Position numbers and translations under genes: made by a program. Positions 1 to 12,770 of a DNA stretch of 64,000 nucleotides are shown here, piece by piece. Under the pieces are notes generated by a model. It was given only the letters and a program-made list of their open reading frames with translations. It did no database searches and had not been told where the DNA came from. Source of the stretch: Diphasiastrum complanatum. Lineage: Eukaryota; Streptophyta; Lycopodiopsida; Lycopodiales; Lycopodiaceae. Every line of letters starts with the position of its first letter. The stretch's first letter is position 1. The stretch covers positions 67,784,801-67,848,800 of the forward strand of contig CM055097.1 of NCBI GenBank assembly GCA_029204225.1, in the 5' to 3' direction.

Positions 1-2196
<2,196 letters not shown>

Positions 2197-2500
2197 CCAA
2201 TGAGGTGCAATATTCCGTACGTATACCAGTTCCGTACTGGCAAATTTGTTGTAACTTATAAGCTTAGTTAGGTGCCCAATGACTCCCTAATTGATGTTTG
2301 GGTTTGTAGCGAACAGGTGTCCCATTTTAATAGGCTCTGAACATCTGTCCAATGAGGGTGCAATATTCCGTACGTATACCAGTTTTGTACTGGCAAATTT
2401 GTTGTAACTTATAAGCTTAGTTAGGTGCCCAATGACTCCCTAATTGATGTTTGGGTTTGTAGCGAACAGGTGTCCCATTTTAATAGGCTCTGAACACAGA
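2197..2500. repeat. Near-perfect tandem duplication, unit about 152 bp, two copies
   Basis: The segment beginning CCAATGAGG at 2197 recurs from 2349 with only a few differences (a 1-base indel and CC/TT in a short palindromic stretch). Each unit carries CGTACGTATACCAGT and a TAATAGGCTCTGAACA end. The high identity implies a recent event. It lies 380-680 bp upstream of the RUVBL2 start codon. Confidence 0.9.
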
Positions 2501-2511
2501 TGTTCAGAGCC
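2486..2511. repeat. Perfect 11-bp hairpin at the end of the tandem duplication
   Basis: GGCTCTGAACA (2486-2496), four-base loop, TGTTCAGAGCC (2501-2511). It sits at the end of the second 152-bp unit; the first unit keeps only the left arm. Confidence 0.85.
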
Positions 2512-2570
2512 ATAACGCTTTGTTGAAGGGCCAGAAGGGTCAAAATTTCAATTACACCCGGTAGTGGGCC

Positions 2571-2642
2571 GTGAGCAGGCCTGCTATACTCTGTAAAGAC
2601 AGCCTTCAACGCATCTAGCCACACTGTAGCGGGCCTGCTCAC
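2571..2642. repeat. Imperfect inverted repeat, 14-bp arms
   Basis: GTGAGCAGGCCTGC at 2571-2584 and GCGGGCCTGCTCAC at 2629-2642 pair at 13 of 14 positions around a 44-base spacer. The spacer and flanks have no recognised coding content. It may be a small hairpin or foldback element. Confidence 0.7.
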
Positions 2643-2839
2643 GCTGCTACCTAGGCCATAAACACAATGGACACCAAGCCCCTCACCCATTTTTTAGCCT
2701 TGCCTTGCAAATGCAATACTATGTGGTGAGGTTGGTCAATGGAGTTAGGAAAAAATTTTAACATTAAAGAATAATTTGTGACAGCCCAAACTCTAAAGGC
2801 CTGAACCTTGGTTTAGGGCTAAAGTAGCATGCATCATGA

Positions 2840-2995
2840 GGCCAAAAAAGCATTTGGTGTATTATGCATGGTTGTTCTTTACTATATGCATGAGTCGTGG
2901 TTTACGAGTTCAAAAAAGCATTTGCTTCATTATGCATGGCCGTTGGTTTTACTATGCATGAGTTGTGCTTGATTATGCATGAGTGATGATCCCCA
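2840..2995. repeat. TGCATG-rich stretch
   Basis: Five TGCATG hexamers (the RY core read on the other strand) occur between about 2865 and 2992 in a diverged short repeat resembling TTATGCATGAGT. No gene is seen here. The stretch 2700-2840 holds nothing I recognise. Confidence 0.55.
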
Positions 2996-3059
2996 AAAGC
3001 AAAAGCATTGAAAAAGTCCTCGTTTCATTCTTGAAAAAAGGAAAAAAAAAAAAAATTAC

Positions 3060-3511
3060 CCCAAAGGGGTTGGCCTAGTTGGTTAACTTGGCATCCAAAG
3101 TTTCTTTGGTCCCAGGTTCAAGCTTCCCTTGGAAACCAAGAAGCATTATAAAAAAAAAAAAATGGTTGAGTTGATTAGCTTGGCATCCAAAGTTTCTTCA
3201 GTCTCAGGTTCGAGCCTCCCCCTTGGAAACCAAGAAGCATTATAAAAGAAAAAAAACTAACGGGGTTGGCTTAGTTGGTTACGTTGACATCCAAAGTTTC
3301 TTTGATCTGAAGTTCGAAACTCCCTTGGCAGAGTTGGTTAGCTTGGCATCCAAAGTTTCTTCAGTCTCAGGTTCGAGCCTCCCCCTTGGAAACCAAGAAG
3401 CATTATAAAAAAAAAAAAACTAACAGGGTTGGCTTAGTTGGTTACGTTAACATCCAAAGTTTCTTTGATATAAAGTTCGAAACTCCCAATAGAAACCATG
3501 AAGCATTATAA
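3060..3511 (+). repeat. Tandem array of tRNA-derived SINE units (about 5 units)
   Basis: Five diverged units start near 3066, 3163, 3260, 3325 and 3424. Each has an A-box-like TGGCTTAGTTGGT and a B-box-like GGTTCGAGCCTCC or GTTCGAAACTCC about 40 bases later, and most end in GAAACCAAGAAGCATTATA plus an A run. That is the body of a tRNA-derived SINE with an internal RNA polymerase III promoter. Units 2 and 4 are nearly identical, and 3 and 5 are nearly identical, so a two-unit block was duplicated. A single minus-strand relative is at 59214-59290. No tRNA cloverleaf or anticodon arm is intact, so I do not call tRNA genes. Confidence 0.8.
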
Positions 3512-3646
3512 AAGAAAGAAGAATTATAAAAGAAAGGCGAGTGTTAAAAGACATGGAGAGGTGTCTGAGGATTGCCTGCATGGATCTTGTAGCAGAGAGC
3601 TGTTCTTAATTCTTAAAGCAAAATCCAAGAGAGTATTTATACTAGT

Positions 3647-3658
3647 CTCGCTCTCGCT

Positions 3659-3704
<46 letters not shown>

Positions 3705-3707
3705 CGG
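3647..3707. repeat. (CT)n microsatellite with CTCG variants
   Basis: About 60 bases of CT repeats with interspersed CG. Apparent ORFs through it are low-complexity artefacts. Confidence 0.95.
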
Positions 3708-3942
3708 TAGTGAATGATTGTTGGGCTCATTGGCTGGCTGATTGGAGGGATATTTTTGCAACGATTTTGGCTGAAAGGTACTGTTGTCTTCTTAGTTTGC
3801 TTGAGATCAAGTGCTTCGTACATAATATGATTATATGAGATCATTTTATGAGAGTCACTGGTGTGCATGAACATTAAATAACTGCATATAACAAATACAA
3901 CCACCTGTAGGATATCGATCTTCTGTCACGGCTTCCTCTGGA

Positions 3943-4800
3943 TCTCTTACTACGTTCAGGAGTGAACGATCGTTTCTGGGTCCGTTATCTTTGTAATCAC
4001 TTCCATAACTCTCGGAATTCATTGCTTTATCATCCCTTACAGCTGCTGGAGATAGATGAGTCTCGTAGGCCATGCGACTTGAACTTACTACTCATTTTCC
4101 TACCAAAGCAGTAGCATGGGAAAGACGTTCTTGATCGATCCAAACCTGTTGATGGTACTCTTTCTATAGTATAAACTAAAATAAACAAAGAAATTACTCG
4201 GCATGCGAAGATATGTGCTCTGATTGGTTGTTGTAATACAGATATTGAGTTGTATCTTTTACGAACACAGAGGATCAATCAACTTGACAAAATTAGATGC
4301 CTGGGATCTAGTGTCAGTCTATGCACGCTGTCCGTGGATGAAAAAACTGCAAATATTTTCTTGTTAATGTGCATGCAAAACTTAGATGGATAGAATAGAA
4401 AAAAGGTACTGCAACTCCTCCAAACGATTCTTGCATGCAAACAAAATCTCTTACTACGTTCAGGAGTCAACGATCATTCTGGTTCCGTTATCACTAAAAA
4501 ATTTCTTGCTTTATCACTCCTTACAACTGTTGGATATAGATGAGTCTCGTAGGCCATGCAACTTGAACTTACTATTCATTTTCCTACCAAAGCAGAACTT
4601 CATAGCATGGGAAGGACGTTCTTGATCGATCCAAAATCTGTTGATGATACTCTTTCTGTAGTGTTAACTAAAATAAGCAAAGAAACTCGGCATGCAAAGA
4701 TATGTGCTCCGATTGGTTGTTGTAATACAAATACTGAGTTGTACCTTGTACGAACACAAAGGATCAATCAACCTGACACAATTATGCATATAGATGCCAT
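3943..4800. repeat. Segmental direct duplication, offset about 500 bp
   Basis: The segment from CTCTTACTACGTTCAGGAGT (near 3943) through about 4300 recurs from about 4447 to 4797 with scattered substitutions and small indels. Short ORFs run through both copies on both strands (for example 86 residues at 4556-4816 plus), but I recognise no protein family. It may be a duplicated fragment of an unidentified transposon or gene. Confidence 0.85.
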
Positions 4801-4929
4801 TTTTCATTTTGCTTAAAAACCATAATGAGCACCAGAATTACTTTCCTAGATTCCATTTTCAGATGTGCATTCAGTTTCATAATGGTTTTTCAATTATGGA
4901 TCAGTCTAATCGCCTCAACATAATCTAAT

Positions 4930-5069
4930 AGTCATCTTTATCGAGTCCAAAGGTCACCAAAAAAGCCATTTCCAAATACATCAGGCTCCCTCAAAAATTA
5001 GTCATCTTTATCGAGTCCAAAGGTCACCAAAAAAGCCATTTCCAAATACATCAGGCTCCCTCAAAAATT
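4930..5069. repeat. Perfect 70-bp tandem duplication
   Basis: A 70-bp unit beginning AGTCATCTTTATCGAG (4930-4999) is repeated without an observed mismatch at 5000-5069. This indicates very recent slippage or unequal exchange. Confidence 0.95.
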
Positions 5070-5090
5070 ACGATAATTTGAAATTATGGG

Positions 5091-5092
<2 letters not shown>

Positions 5093-5143
<51 letters not shown>
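5093..5143. repeat. (GA)n microsatellite
   Basis: About 25 uninterrupted GA units directly after the perfect 70-bp duplication. Confidence 0.97.
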
Positions 5144-5144
<1 letters not shown>

Positions 5145-5489
5145 ACTAACTATGGATGATTACACTTTGTAGAAAGTGTAAGTTAAAGATATTATGTGGT
5201 TGTTGTCTTAAATAGTACCTTTTCAAAGCTCAAATATTGTGTTTTCTTTTGTTATGTTTTTTTTTACTTGAGCTATGAAATTGTAGTTATTTCATGTTTT
5301 GTTACAAATATAGTTTTTGAATAATTCCTCAATAAGTTTTCACCAATAAGAACTGATCTCTATCAAATTCTGATTTTGCGATTGTATTTTGTTTTGCAGG
5401 ATATATAGACAGTGTCTTCCATATTGGATGAGGAAATGATCGAATTTTCAGAGATGTGTTTTGAAGATTACTATATTGATGGTTTGTGA

Positions 5490-5705
5490 TTTTTGAAATT
5501 GCGAATTTTGAGAAACTGAGAAATTGAGATATGAATTGAGATTCTGAGAAACTAAGAAATTGAGATTCGAGAAACTGAGATTCTGAGATTCAGAGAAACT
5601 AAGATTCTGAGTAACTGAGATTCTGAGAAATTGAGAAACTGAGAAACTGAAATTTTGAGAAACTGAGATTCTGAGAAATTGAGATTTTGAAAAACTGAGA
5701 TTTTC
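5490..5705. repeat. Minisatellite of GAGAAACTGAGATTCT-like units
   Basis: Degenerate tandem repeats of 7-16 bases built from GAGAAACT, GAGATTCT and GAGAAATT. It generates long apparent Ser/Phe/Gln-rich reading frames on the minus strand, which I reject as genes. Confidence 0.85.
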
Positions 5706-5860
5706 ATCGTGAATGTTGTGAATAGTGATCGTGAATATTGTGAACACTGATCGTGAACATTGTGATTACTAATCATGAATACTGATGTGAAATTGTGAAT
5801 TTTTAGTGAATATCGTGAATGTGTGTTGTGAATATTGATTTTGAATATTTTTAAATACTA
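5705..5860. repeat. Minisatellite of GTGAATATTGTGAACACTGAT-like units
   Basis: At least six diverged copies of a roughly 22-base unit related to GTGAAYATTGTGAA, directly abutting the preceding GAGAAACT array. Confidence 0.75.
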
Positions 5861-5991
5861 AAATATTCTACAACGTAATCGTGATTAATATCGAATTAAA
5901 GAAAATTATCAATATAGTCGATTCAATTCTAAATTTTCTGTTTTTTCCTTCTTAGCTTCACAAACATAGTAAATTATCTTTTACAACCACA

Positions 5992-6402
5992 ATGACCAGC
6001 AAGATTTGCACAAATGGCTATGGACCAAGAGACTATATAGATCCTGAATTTTTATTTATTTATGAAGTCAACCATGACATTTTCAACGTCTTTTCATTTC
6101 TATTGAATCATCATATTCTGTCGAGCAACATTCGAACAAATGCTGTGCAATGCTTTTTGCTACGTTTAAGAGAAAATGATTGTGATGCTACAATCTGGAA
6201 AGAACAATACAAAAACGATCCAATTTTTAGAATCCAATATGAGCAAATCACATCATTTGAAACATACATAAAACTTCTTACCAACAACGACAATCAATCA
6301 CCAATACAATGTGATAGCTTTTGTTTGTTTTGGTTTTGCAAATGCATGAATTATAAATTAGTAGTATATCATTGTGACACTTATTCAGCAACAACAATTT
6401 GA
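5992..6402 (+). pseudogene. OTU-like cysteine protease relic (tentative)
   Basis: A 136-residue frame from an ATG. Its spacing resembles the C-terminal half of an OTU deubiquitinase-like domain of the kind found near plant transposons: an IRTNAVQ helix, then a polar linker, TSFETYIK, a Cys-rich segment and a final YKLVVYH strand. The region where the catalytic Asp-Gly-Asn-Cys loop would fall reads NHDIFNVFS and lacks the Cys, so a peptidase activity is unlikely. This is pattern resemblance only; the ORF could be unrelated. No intron or partner is visible. Confidence 0.25.
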
Positions 6403-7629
6403 GAAATTGTGACATGCATCAATCCAATTTAAACAATGAAAATCATCATTAAACGAAAAAAATACTGACAACAAAGTAGAAGCATATCCTAGGAAAAAAC
6501 CAAGAACAACCATAGAACTGTGTTTCTCGTCAAACAACAAAAAACGAAAGCGATACAAATGGACAGAAACAATGAAACAAAATCTACACTCTCTAATAAA
6601 TCATGCATGGTTTTGCTACATGTTAGTTGTTGCCATATACCAAGGCAGTTTGTCATTCCAAAAAGCCCTTCCAACTTTTACATTTCTTTTATCACCCTCT
6701 CATATATTTAAGGTTTGAAAAAATGTCTTGTTTGCTCGAGCTTGGGCGACCAAAGGCATGTTCACATTGAAGCAAGCACCTAACAATTTGTAGATTCAAG
6801 TTTCGTAAATGATAGGCTTAAATTTAAATTCCTCGATCATGACAATAGCAACCTTGCTTCTATGTGCATAATCTTTACCTCATGCATGACAATAAAAGCC
6901 TTGTCCTACATGTAGGTCGCTCTTCTTTAGAATGACTTCTATAGCGACCATCTCCTTGTTGCTTGCGCCAACACTTTCATCAATGACTTAGGCTATGGTC
7001 CTCACTTTCACCATCAAGAGGCTTCTATACATGTTATGCTATGGATTCTTTATTTTTCATGGATGACAATTTGGCCCTATTGTTTGCTCGCATACTTTTA
7101 AACGACAATCATGATGTGGACCCTCATCATTCCAAAAATATATTCCTAGCATGGAAAGGGGTGTTGAGATTATAAGCCATAAGGCATTGTCTTGAAGGTA
7201 CTAGAGCAAGTCCATCACCGATATTATATATATACCACAATCATCTATTTTCATGCTATTTATGCAATATACACACTTGTTTGTGCTAGAACTACATTAA
7301 TTTCCAATTCAAAAAGAATTGACTCCCAACTTGTACAGCCTTATTTAGCATTTATTTTCATTTCTTGAACAATCTGTAAATCTACATAGAATCTTGAGCA
7401 AGCAGCCATTGTATGTTCAGACTTGCATATTTACAAGCAATTTTGAGCACGAATTCAACACAACTCAAGTACATGTTGTTGCTCTACATTTGAAATACAT
7501 CTTTGCATGTTTCATAGAAATCTTGAACATTGTTTATTCAAGATTGGCTACTCAATCTCTTAGGTTTGATCTTGAATCACCTCGAAAATGCACGTGGCAA
7601 CTTAACTCAAGGTGCCGACAATACCTTGA
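6403..7629. other. Interval with no recognised gene
   Basis: AT-rich sequence with short ORFs on both strands and no recognisable protein motif, LTR or RNA gene. Confidence 0.5.
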
Positions 7630-7920
7630 CCAACAATATACAAGGATATCCATGCTAATGTGAAGCATTGCGATATATGCCAACAAGCCACCATATCTAA
7701 AAAAGGTGAGTTGATGCCACTTCACAGCCTACTAGCTGAAAATCTGTTTGAAAATTGAAAACTCTACTATGTCAATCTCATTCATCATGTAGCATGAGGA
7801 TAGCATAGTATGCTCAATATATTATTGTGGCAATTGACTATTTCACCAACTGAGTGGAAGCCAAAGTAGTCTAGGTAGTTGTGCCAAAAGCACAGTTAAG
7901 TTCCTTCAACATGCTGACAA
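7630..7920 (+). pseudogene. Ty3/gypsy integrase relic
   Basis: The plus strand, with stops and frame breaks, encodes the end of the integrase zinc finger (VKHCDICQQ) followed by the start of the catalytic core, including a recognisable IAIDYF-type strand (here reading QLTISPTEW in one frame, AIDYFTN in another). It is too decayed to function. No LTR was identified for it. Confidence 0.6.
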
Positions 7921-8829
7921 AACAAAATGACCTAGACACCTTTCTTTCTTTTTTTTGATTGAATTGCCAGTATTCAAAATGCTTAACAAGCTTATACTAT
8001 TCTCTTAAATAAAAATTTCACTTTAGTAAAAACTGTGACAATGCTAATTTGACTTGTTTTGTAACATATAACTCAAGAAGTGTTCATATCATTTGTTAGC
8101 ATGTAACCCTACTATGACATCGAACTCAACATTCTTCAGATCTTGAAGTCCAAATTTTAAACTTGTGCACTTCTTGACCTTCTTGACTTCGGGCATCTTC
8201 TGTGGCAACAACTTGTCACTCGTGACAACAAACTCGAGATTCACACACACAAGCCTTGAGCCAAAATCTTGGGTAGGTCAACATTCACAACAACTCTTAT
8301 ATACACGATTTTTGAAGAGTGAAATAACCATTGATGATGGCGATTAAGCACATAAATTAGCATTTAATAAAATGCTCATAAACAATAAACCAGCAAATGG
8401 AATCAACCTCCAATAATCTATAAAAAAGATGCAAAGTAGTAGGTTCACAAAAACACGGAAGATCATTTGGTTTCTTTCTTCATATGCGATCAGAATGCGT
8501 GATGCAAGAAAAGTGGTAGGAATTGTCTTCATGCAAGATGAAGGGCCTTTCTCTAAGCCTTGTTTACTTTAGAGTACTAGTTTGTTTGCAGTCTTTCTTG
8601 AAGCCAATTTTCAAGATTACTAGATGCATCCGCCATTAGAACCGCCAAGGGTTTAATGCTTTTTATCCACAATGACCTAATTGGTGACCACAACTAGGAG
8701 ATCAAACTTTTGAAAAAGAGGAGCTTCTCTAACTGTTATTGGGGTAATGTATTGACAAGAAGAGATGTTTGACGCTGGCATTGTCAAATGTTTCCATGAA
8801 TGTGGCTTATTTCTAGTTGTTTGATTTAA
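7921..8829. other. Interval with no recognised gene
   Basis: No domain or element end recognised. The short ORFs here are not supported. Confidence 0.5.
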
Positions 8830-9900
8830 ACTAATTGGCTTGCTTACTTATTTATTTTTTGGAAAAAAGTTCAAAAATTTATTGCAGATGGCAGTTGTCG
8901 GATCAACTATCGACAATCAATATGCAACAATCATGACATTGTTATCGAACTTGCCACCTACATATAAAAATTGGGTGATGATCATAACAACACACGTAGA
9001 TTTAACTCTTTCTAGAGTAATCTCTATGTTGTTGTAGGAAGATAATCAAAGAAGCATAGACAAGCCTTTGAATTTAGTATTTCATGCCCTATATGTAAAC
9101 AAAGGCGCTAAACATCAGAAAAAAAAAAAAAACACTCGAAACAATTTGTATAGAATCAAAAGACGACACAGAGTGAAAAGCAATTATCGAATCCATGGTC
9201 AAAGAAGAAGACATTCTATAAGTGTTACAAATGCACCAATTATGAGATTCAAGATTATGGGATATTGAAAACAAAGAATGCCAACAACAAACAATTGGAT
9301 CAAAAGGTGAATGCAGTTGCAGATACATCACAATCCCTTATTCAAGACATTGATGGAGTATTTGTGATCAATGATCAAGAAGCATAAGTCGATAATGCTT
9401 GGTTTCTCGATCCTTGAGACACTCAACATATGACCAGTCATTGTGAGCATTTCCAGTCCTATGTGCCTTATTGTATGAGAAAGTTCATTCATCTTGACGA
9501 TGATAGTGCACACACTATTGAAGGTAAAGGTACTATAAGATTAAGCTTTCAGCATGATTAATTCAAGTTACTATCTAATGCTTTATATGTACCTAAACTT
9601 TTGACAAATTTGTTATCAATAAGCAAAATTATTGATCTAGACCATAGAGTAGAATTTGATTTTGTTCAATGTTGAATTGTCGATAGGACGAATAAGATCC
9701 TTGCAATTGTAAAGAGGCATGAATACTTATAATTGAGTCATTGTTATTCTGACACAAGTCCAGTCTTGAATATTTTTGTTCTAGCTAATAAAGCATTACT
9801 ATGGTGCCACTATAGACTAGGTCACCTGAATCATACATCTGTATCGAACATGTTTAGATAGTCTTTAGTACTTGATCTTGATTATCTAGACAAGAAAATT
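8830..9900 (+). pseudogene. Ty1/copia gag-protease-preintegrase relic
   Basis: Fragments in one sense: a copia gag (UBN2-type) segment around 8880-9040 (MAVVGSTIDNQYATIMTLLS), then a protease region near 9390-9420 where the usual LDSGATQH site reads FLDP-stop-DTQHMT, then ALYVPKLLTNLLSISK near 9580, and finally the GAG-preintegrase strand YRLGHLNHTS near 9810-9840. Multiple in-frame stops show it is dead. The 3' part of pol is absent; a different LTR element begins at 10176. Confidence 0.8.
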
Positions 9901-10239
9901 GACCTCCATGTCTATCATAGTTGTATTACCAGAAAGCATACTAGGACTCTATTTATATCAAGTCATAAGGGGTTTTGACAATCTGCGAGTAAATTATTTG
10001 CGAGTTACATTCTACCCACGGTTCACCGACTATGTAGCACATGGCGTGCCATGTAATATTAACTGCATTTTGTCTCTAACTGCAAGAAGATACTGACTAA
10101 ATACAAAAATTATAATGGATATTAACGTGAACAAACACATTGCTTGTGAGGACCTCAATGTGAGACAACTTTGGAAAAAGCTTTGCTTAGGAGATCATAT
10201 TCACACTTTAGGGCATTCCCACATGTGTGAATTTTCACA

Positions 10240-10252
10240 TGGTATCAGAGCC
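10240..10252 (+). promoter_or_regulatory. Primer-binding site, initiator-Met tRNA
   Basis: TGGTATCAGAGCC directly abuts the LTR terminus (CACA). It is complementary to the 3' end of plant initiator tRNA-Met and primes minus-strand DNA synthesis. Confidence 0.9.
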
Positions 10253-10610
10253 TACCTAAGCTTTTGATGCATCTATCATCCATAGTTTCAAAATTTTCAT
10301 GAAAATCAAGATCTAGAGAGTTGATTGCATCTCCCAAGCCATCTTAGCGATTTTTAGATCAAGAGGGTTCATTATCATATGGATTGGACCAAATCTAGTA
10401 CTGTACGAAAATTAGTGCTTAGACACGTGTGAAGGACATCCAAATTCATTTGGGTGATTGTCTTGCAGGTTAGATCCAAATTTGGTGCTAGAGAGCTTGT
10501 TTGAAAGCTAGATTTGTCTAGTTTTTGTAGCAATTTGTTTCAATCCATTTGGTGAGCCAATCAAAAGTTATAAGCTTTTGAAGAGGGTTAGGTAGGGCAC
10601 CTAGACCTGT

Positions 10611-10988
10611 GTGGACACTTTGGTTGATTCATATTTTGCTTGTTTGATCAAAAAATTCAAGAAGCCTAAGGTTGATCACCTTAGTGTCTTTGAAGATATT
10701 CCCTTGGAAATAAAGAGGAAGGATGATCCAAGGTCATGGATCATGGTTGGATGCTTATCCACCAAGGAGGCCTATAAAGCCTTTATACTCTCTATTTCAA
10801 AAGTGATTGAGAGTAAAGATGTCATATTTTATGAAGATCTACATTCAACCTTGAAAGGGGCCGAGATCAAGGCATCTCAAATCATATCTATTGAAGACTA
10901 TCAAGATGGAAGAGTATCCTCAACACATGGATTCAAGGGGATCTTCAAGATTGATGGCCAAATCTTTATGGATCATTTTTCATGGTAA
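10611..10988 (+). CDS. Unrecognised ORF inside the pol-less LTR element
   Basis: A 125-residue frame (starts MDTLVDSYFACLIKKF) in the interior of the element, between the primer site and the 3' LTR. It has no zinc knuckle, protease or polymerase motif that I recognise. Further short frames follow (11328-11564, 11516-11707). It may be a chance frame or remnant of an element-specific ORF; low confidence that it is expressed. Confidence 0.25.
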   Translation: MDTLVDSYFACLIKKFKKPKVDHLSVFEDIPLEIKRKDDPRSWIMVGCLSTKEAYKAFILSISKVIESKDVIFYEDLHSTLKGAEIKASQIISIEDYQDGRVSSTHGFKGIFKIDGQIFMDHFSW

Positions 10989-11816
10989 AGAGATGCAAGT
11001 TTTAGGTGGTATCTACTCCAATATCCTCACTTATGCTTCTCTTCCATTACTTGATGTACTTTCTTGCTTTATTGAGATTTTTACATCTCAAAATTCAAGT
11101 AAGCAATTCTAGTTTTGAACGATGCCTATTGTATGGACATATTTCTAGTCATTGATGGCTTAGATATGTTTCCAAAACATTTTGAAAGCAAGATATTGTG
11201 TCATCAAAAGTATGTTTTTAGATCTTGTAAGAGCAAAAATGAATTTGATACTCATAGTTTGAAAAATCATGTTTTTACATGGTTTGAGGCAATTTGTAAA
11301 CTTCTTTTGAGATGAAGTGAATCATCCTTGATGGACACTTACATCCTTGAGCAAGTGTTTAGCATCAAGAAGATCAAGATTTCATTTGATATCAAGATTA
11401 GATCCATCATGGATAAAGTTCATAGTAGGTGGACTAGTCAAGCTAGTATGCTTAATCTTGATGATCAACACTTTTACTCATCTTATGATCTTGATCTCTA
11501 TGATCTTTATGAGGCATGGAGGCCTCTGATCTTCATCATGGTGCAAAAATCTTCATGCAAATAGTACTTTCAAATCAAAGATCGCCATCAAGCATGGAGG
11601 AAGCACATAGATATAGTGGCAAATTGGTGGAATGCTCTTCAAAGATGTTGGCAAATGACTTCTACCAAAGACATCTTATCATGGATATGGTGAGGGTGCT
11701 ACTATGATGGATCCCTTGGTTGATCTTCACTTCACATGCATTTCAAAGGATCTACTCAAAAAGTTTCACAAACTCCTTGGTTGATCTAGTACCTTACCAA
11801 GCTATTTTTTGAGGAG

Positions 11817-12360
11817 TGTGAAAATTTGGCAAAAATCTAGCTTGGCAATTTTATGTTTTATGTTTGTGAGTACATTTCACACGTGTGGAGCATGATCCCA
11901 CATGCGTAAAAGAGTTAGAAATAGTTTATAATGTTAACTTTAGAAGTGTCATAAAGTTTTATGGTCAAGCATCTAGGTGTCATAAGTGGATAGGGCCAAT
12001 TTGGCCTTTGTTGGTAAACAGGCAAGTACACTTGCTTTTAGTTGATTTGACCAAAAGTCAAAGATGACAAACTCGAGCTAGTTAGGTTGCTTACACATGT
12101 CTAGTTTAATTTTGTTGAGTGATGCACCCTATGTGGTGGCAAAAGCCAAAGGGTCCAATCATAAGAGAGAGATGTGTTGTAAAGTCCAATCAAAAGTGAG
12201 GGATGTTGTATCACACATCCAATAGGATTAAAGAGGCTATGTTTAAGGGTTCCAAAAGGATTGAAACATGGATCTCCATGAGTTCTATATGTACTTTGAG
12301 TTTCTATCATAATCCAATGTGAGTTTTTGAGTCAATTTGAAGATCTCTCAATTTTGTGTA

Positions 12361-12426
<66 letters not shown>

Positions 12427-12678
12427 CAAAGTGCAAAATTGGTCTATTCTCTCTTTACCCAAGGAGAGGAGCTTATTTTGCCTTAGTTTTTTTCACGATG
12501 AGCTTCCACACGTGTGAAACACTTTTGGTTATAAATGTATGCATGTAGATTTGCCTTTTTGCCTTAGATTTTGACATTGATCTTGGCTTTCAATCAATAG
12601 TTGATCTAAAGTGCAAAAGCTTTGCTTAGAAGATCATATTCACACTTTAGGACATTCCCACACGTGTGAATTTTCACA
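11817..12678 (+). repeat. 3' LTR of the pol-less element
   Basis: 862 bp with perfect 10-bp terminal inverted repeats TGTGAAAATT/AATTTTCACA. It contains a 61-bp (TC)n tract at 12364-12424 and several ACACGTGTG-like palindromes (for example near 11880 and 12510), which include the CACGTG G-box core. Confidence 0.85.
12364..12424. repeat. (TC)n microsatellite inside an LTR
   Basis: About 30 uninterrupted CT units within the LTR at 11817-12678. Confidence 0.97.
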
Positions 12679-12770
12679 TAAACTTGAGTACTGGAGTACC
12701 GTGTATCCAAGTCTAGGACTATATCGAATCCTCTATACAAGACGTGGACGTAACGTTCTTCCCCCCTTGA
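12679..12770 (-). repeat. LTR fragment plus polypurine tract, chromovirus family shared with 21793 and 54794
   Basis: On the minus strand, TTCAAGGGGGGAAGAA (polypurine tract, about 12756-12770) is followed by CGTTACGTCCACGTC, the start of an LTR that matches the plus-strand copy at 21793 and the minus-strand copy ending at 54794. Only 77 bp of LTR remain, cut off by the element at 10176-12678. Confidence 0.75.

Larger units (their letters stand above)
10176..12678 (+). mobile_element. Pol-less LTR retrotransposon (LARD-like), 5' LTR truncated
   Basis: A 64-bp 5' LTR remnant (10176-10239) matches the end of the 3' LTR (12615-12678) with three differences. The LTR end TTTTCACA is followed at 10240 by TGGTATCAGAGCC, a perfect initiator-Met tRNA primer-binding site. 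The full 3' LTR spans 11817-12678 (862 bp), begins TGTGAAAATT and ends AATTTTCACA, a perfect 10-bp terminal inverted repeat, and follows the purine-rich GAGGAG. The 1.58-kb interior has no gag, protease, integrase or RT signature. It is inserted in or beside an LTR of another family (12679-12755). Confidence 0.85.

Noticed and set aside
3060-3511. Possible cluster of tRNA genes (A and B box matches)
   Set aside because: No cloverleaf, acceptor stem or anticodon arm forms; A-tails and unit structure indicate a SINE.
3498-3904. Open frames through the CT tract (Ser/Leu- or Arg/Glu-repeat proteins)
   Set aside because: They exist only because (CT)n has no stops; same for frames at 12327, 17691, 25165 and 33769.
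5448-5776. Ser/Phe/Asn-rich minus-strand ORFs
   Set aside because: Products of the GAGAAACT minisatellite in several frames, with no independent support.
5490-5860. CRISPR-like repeat-spacer pattern
   Set aside because: Units are contiguous, degenerate and without spacers; the genome is a plant's.
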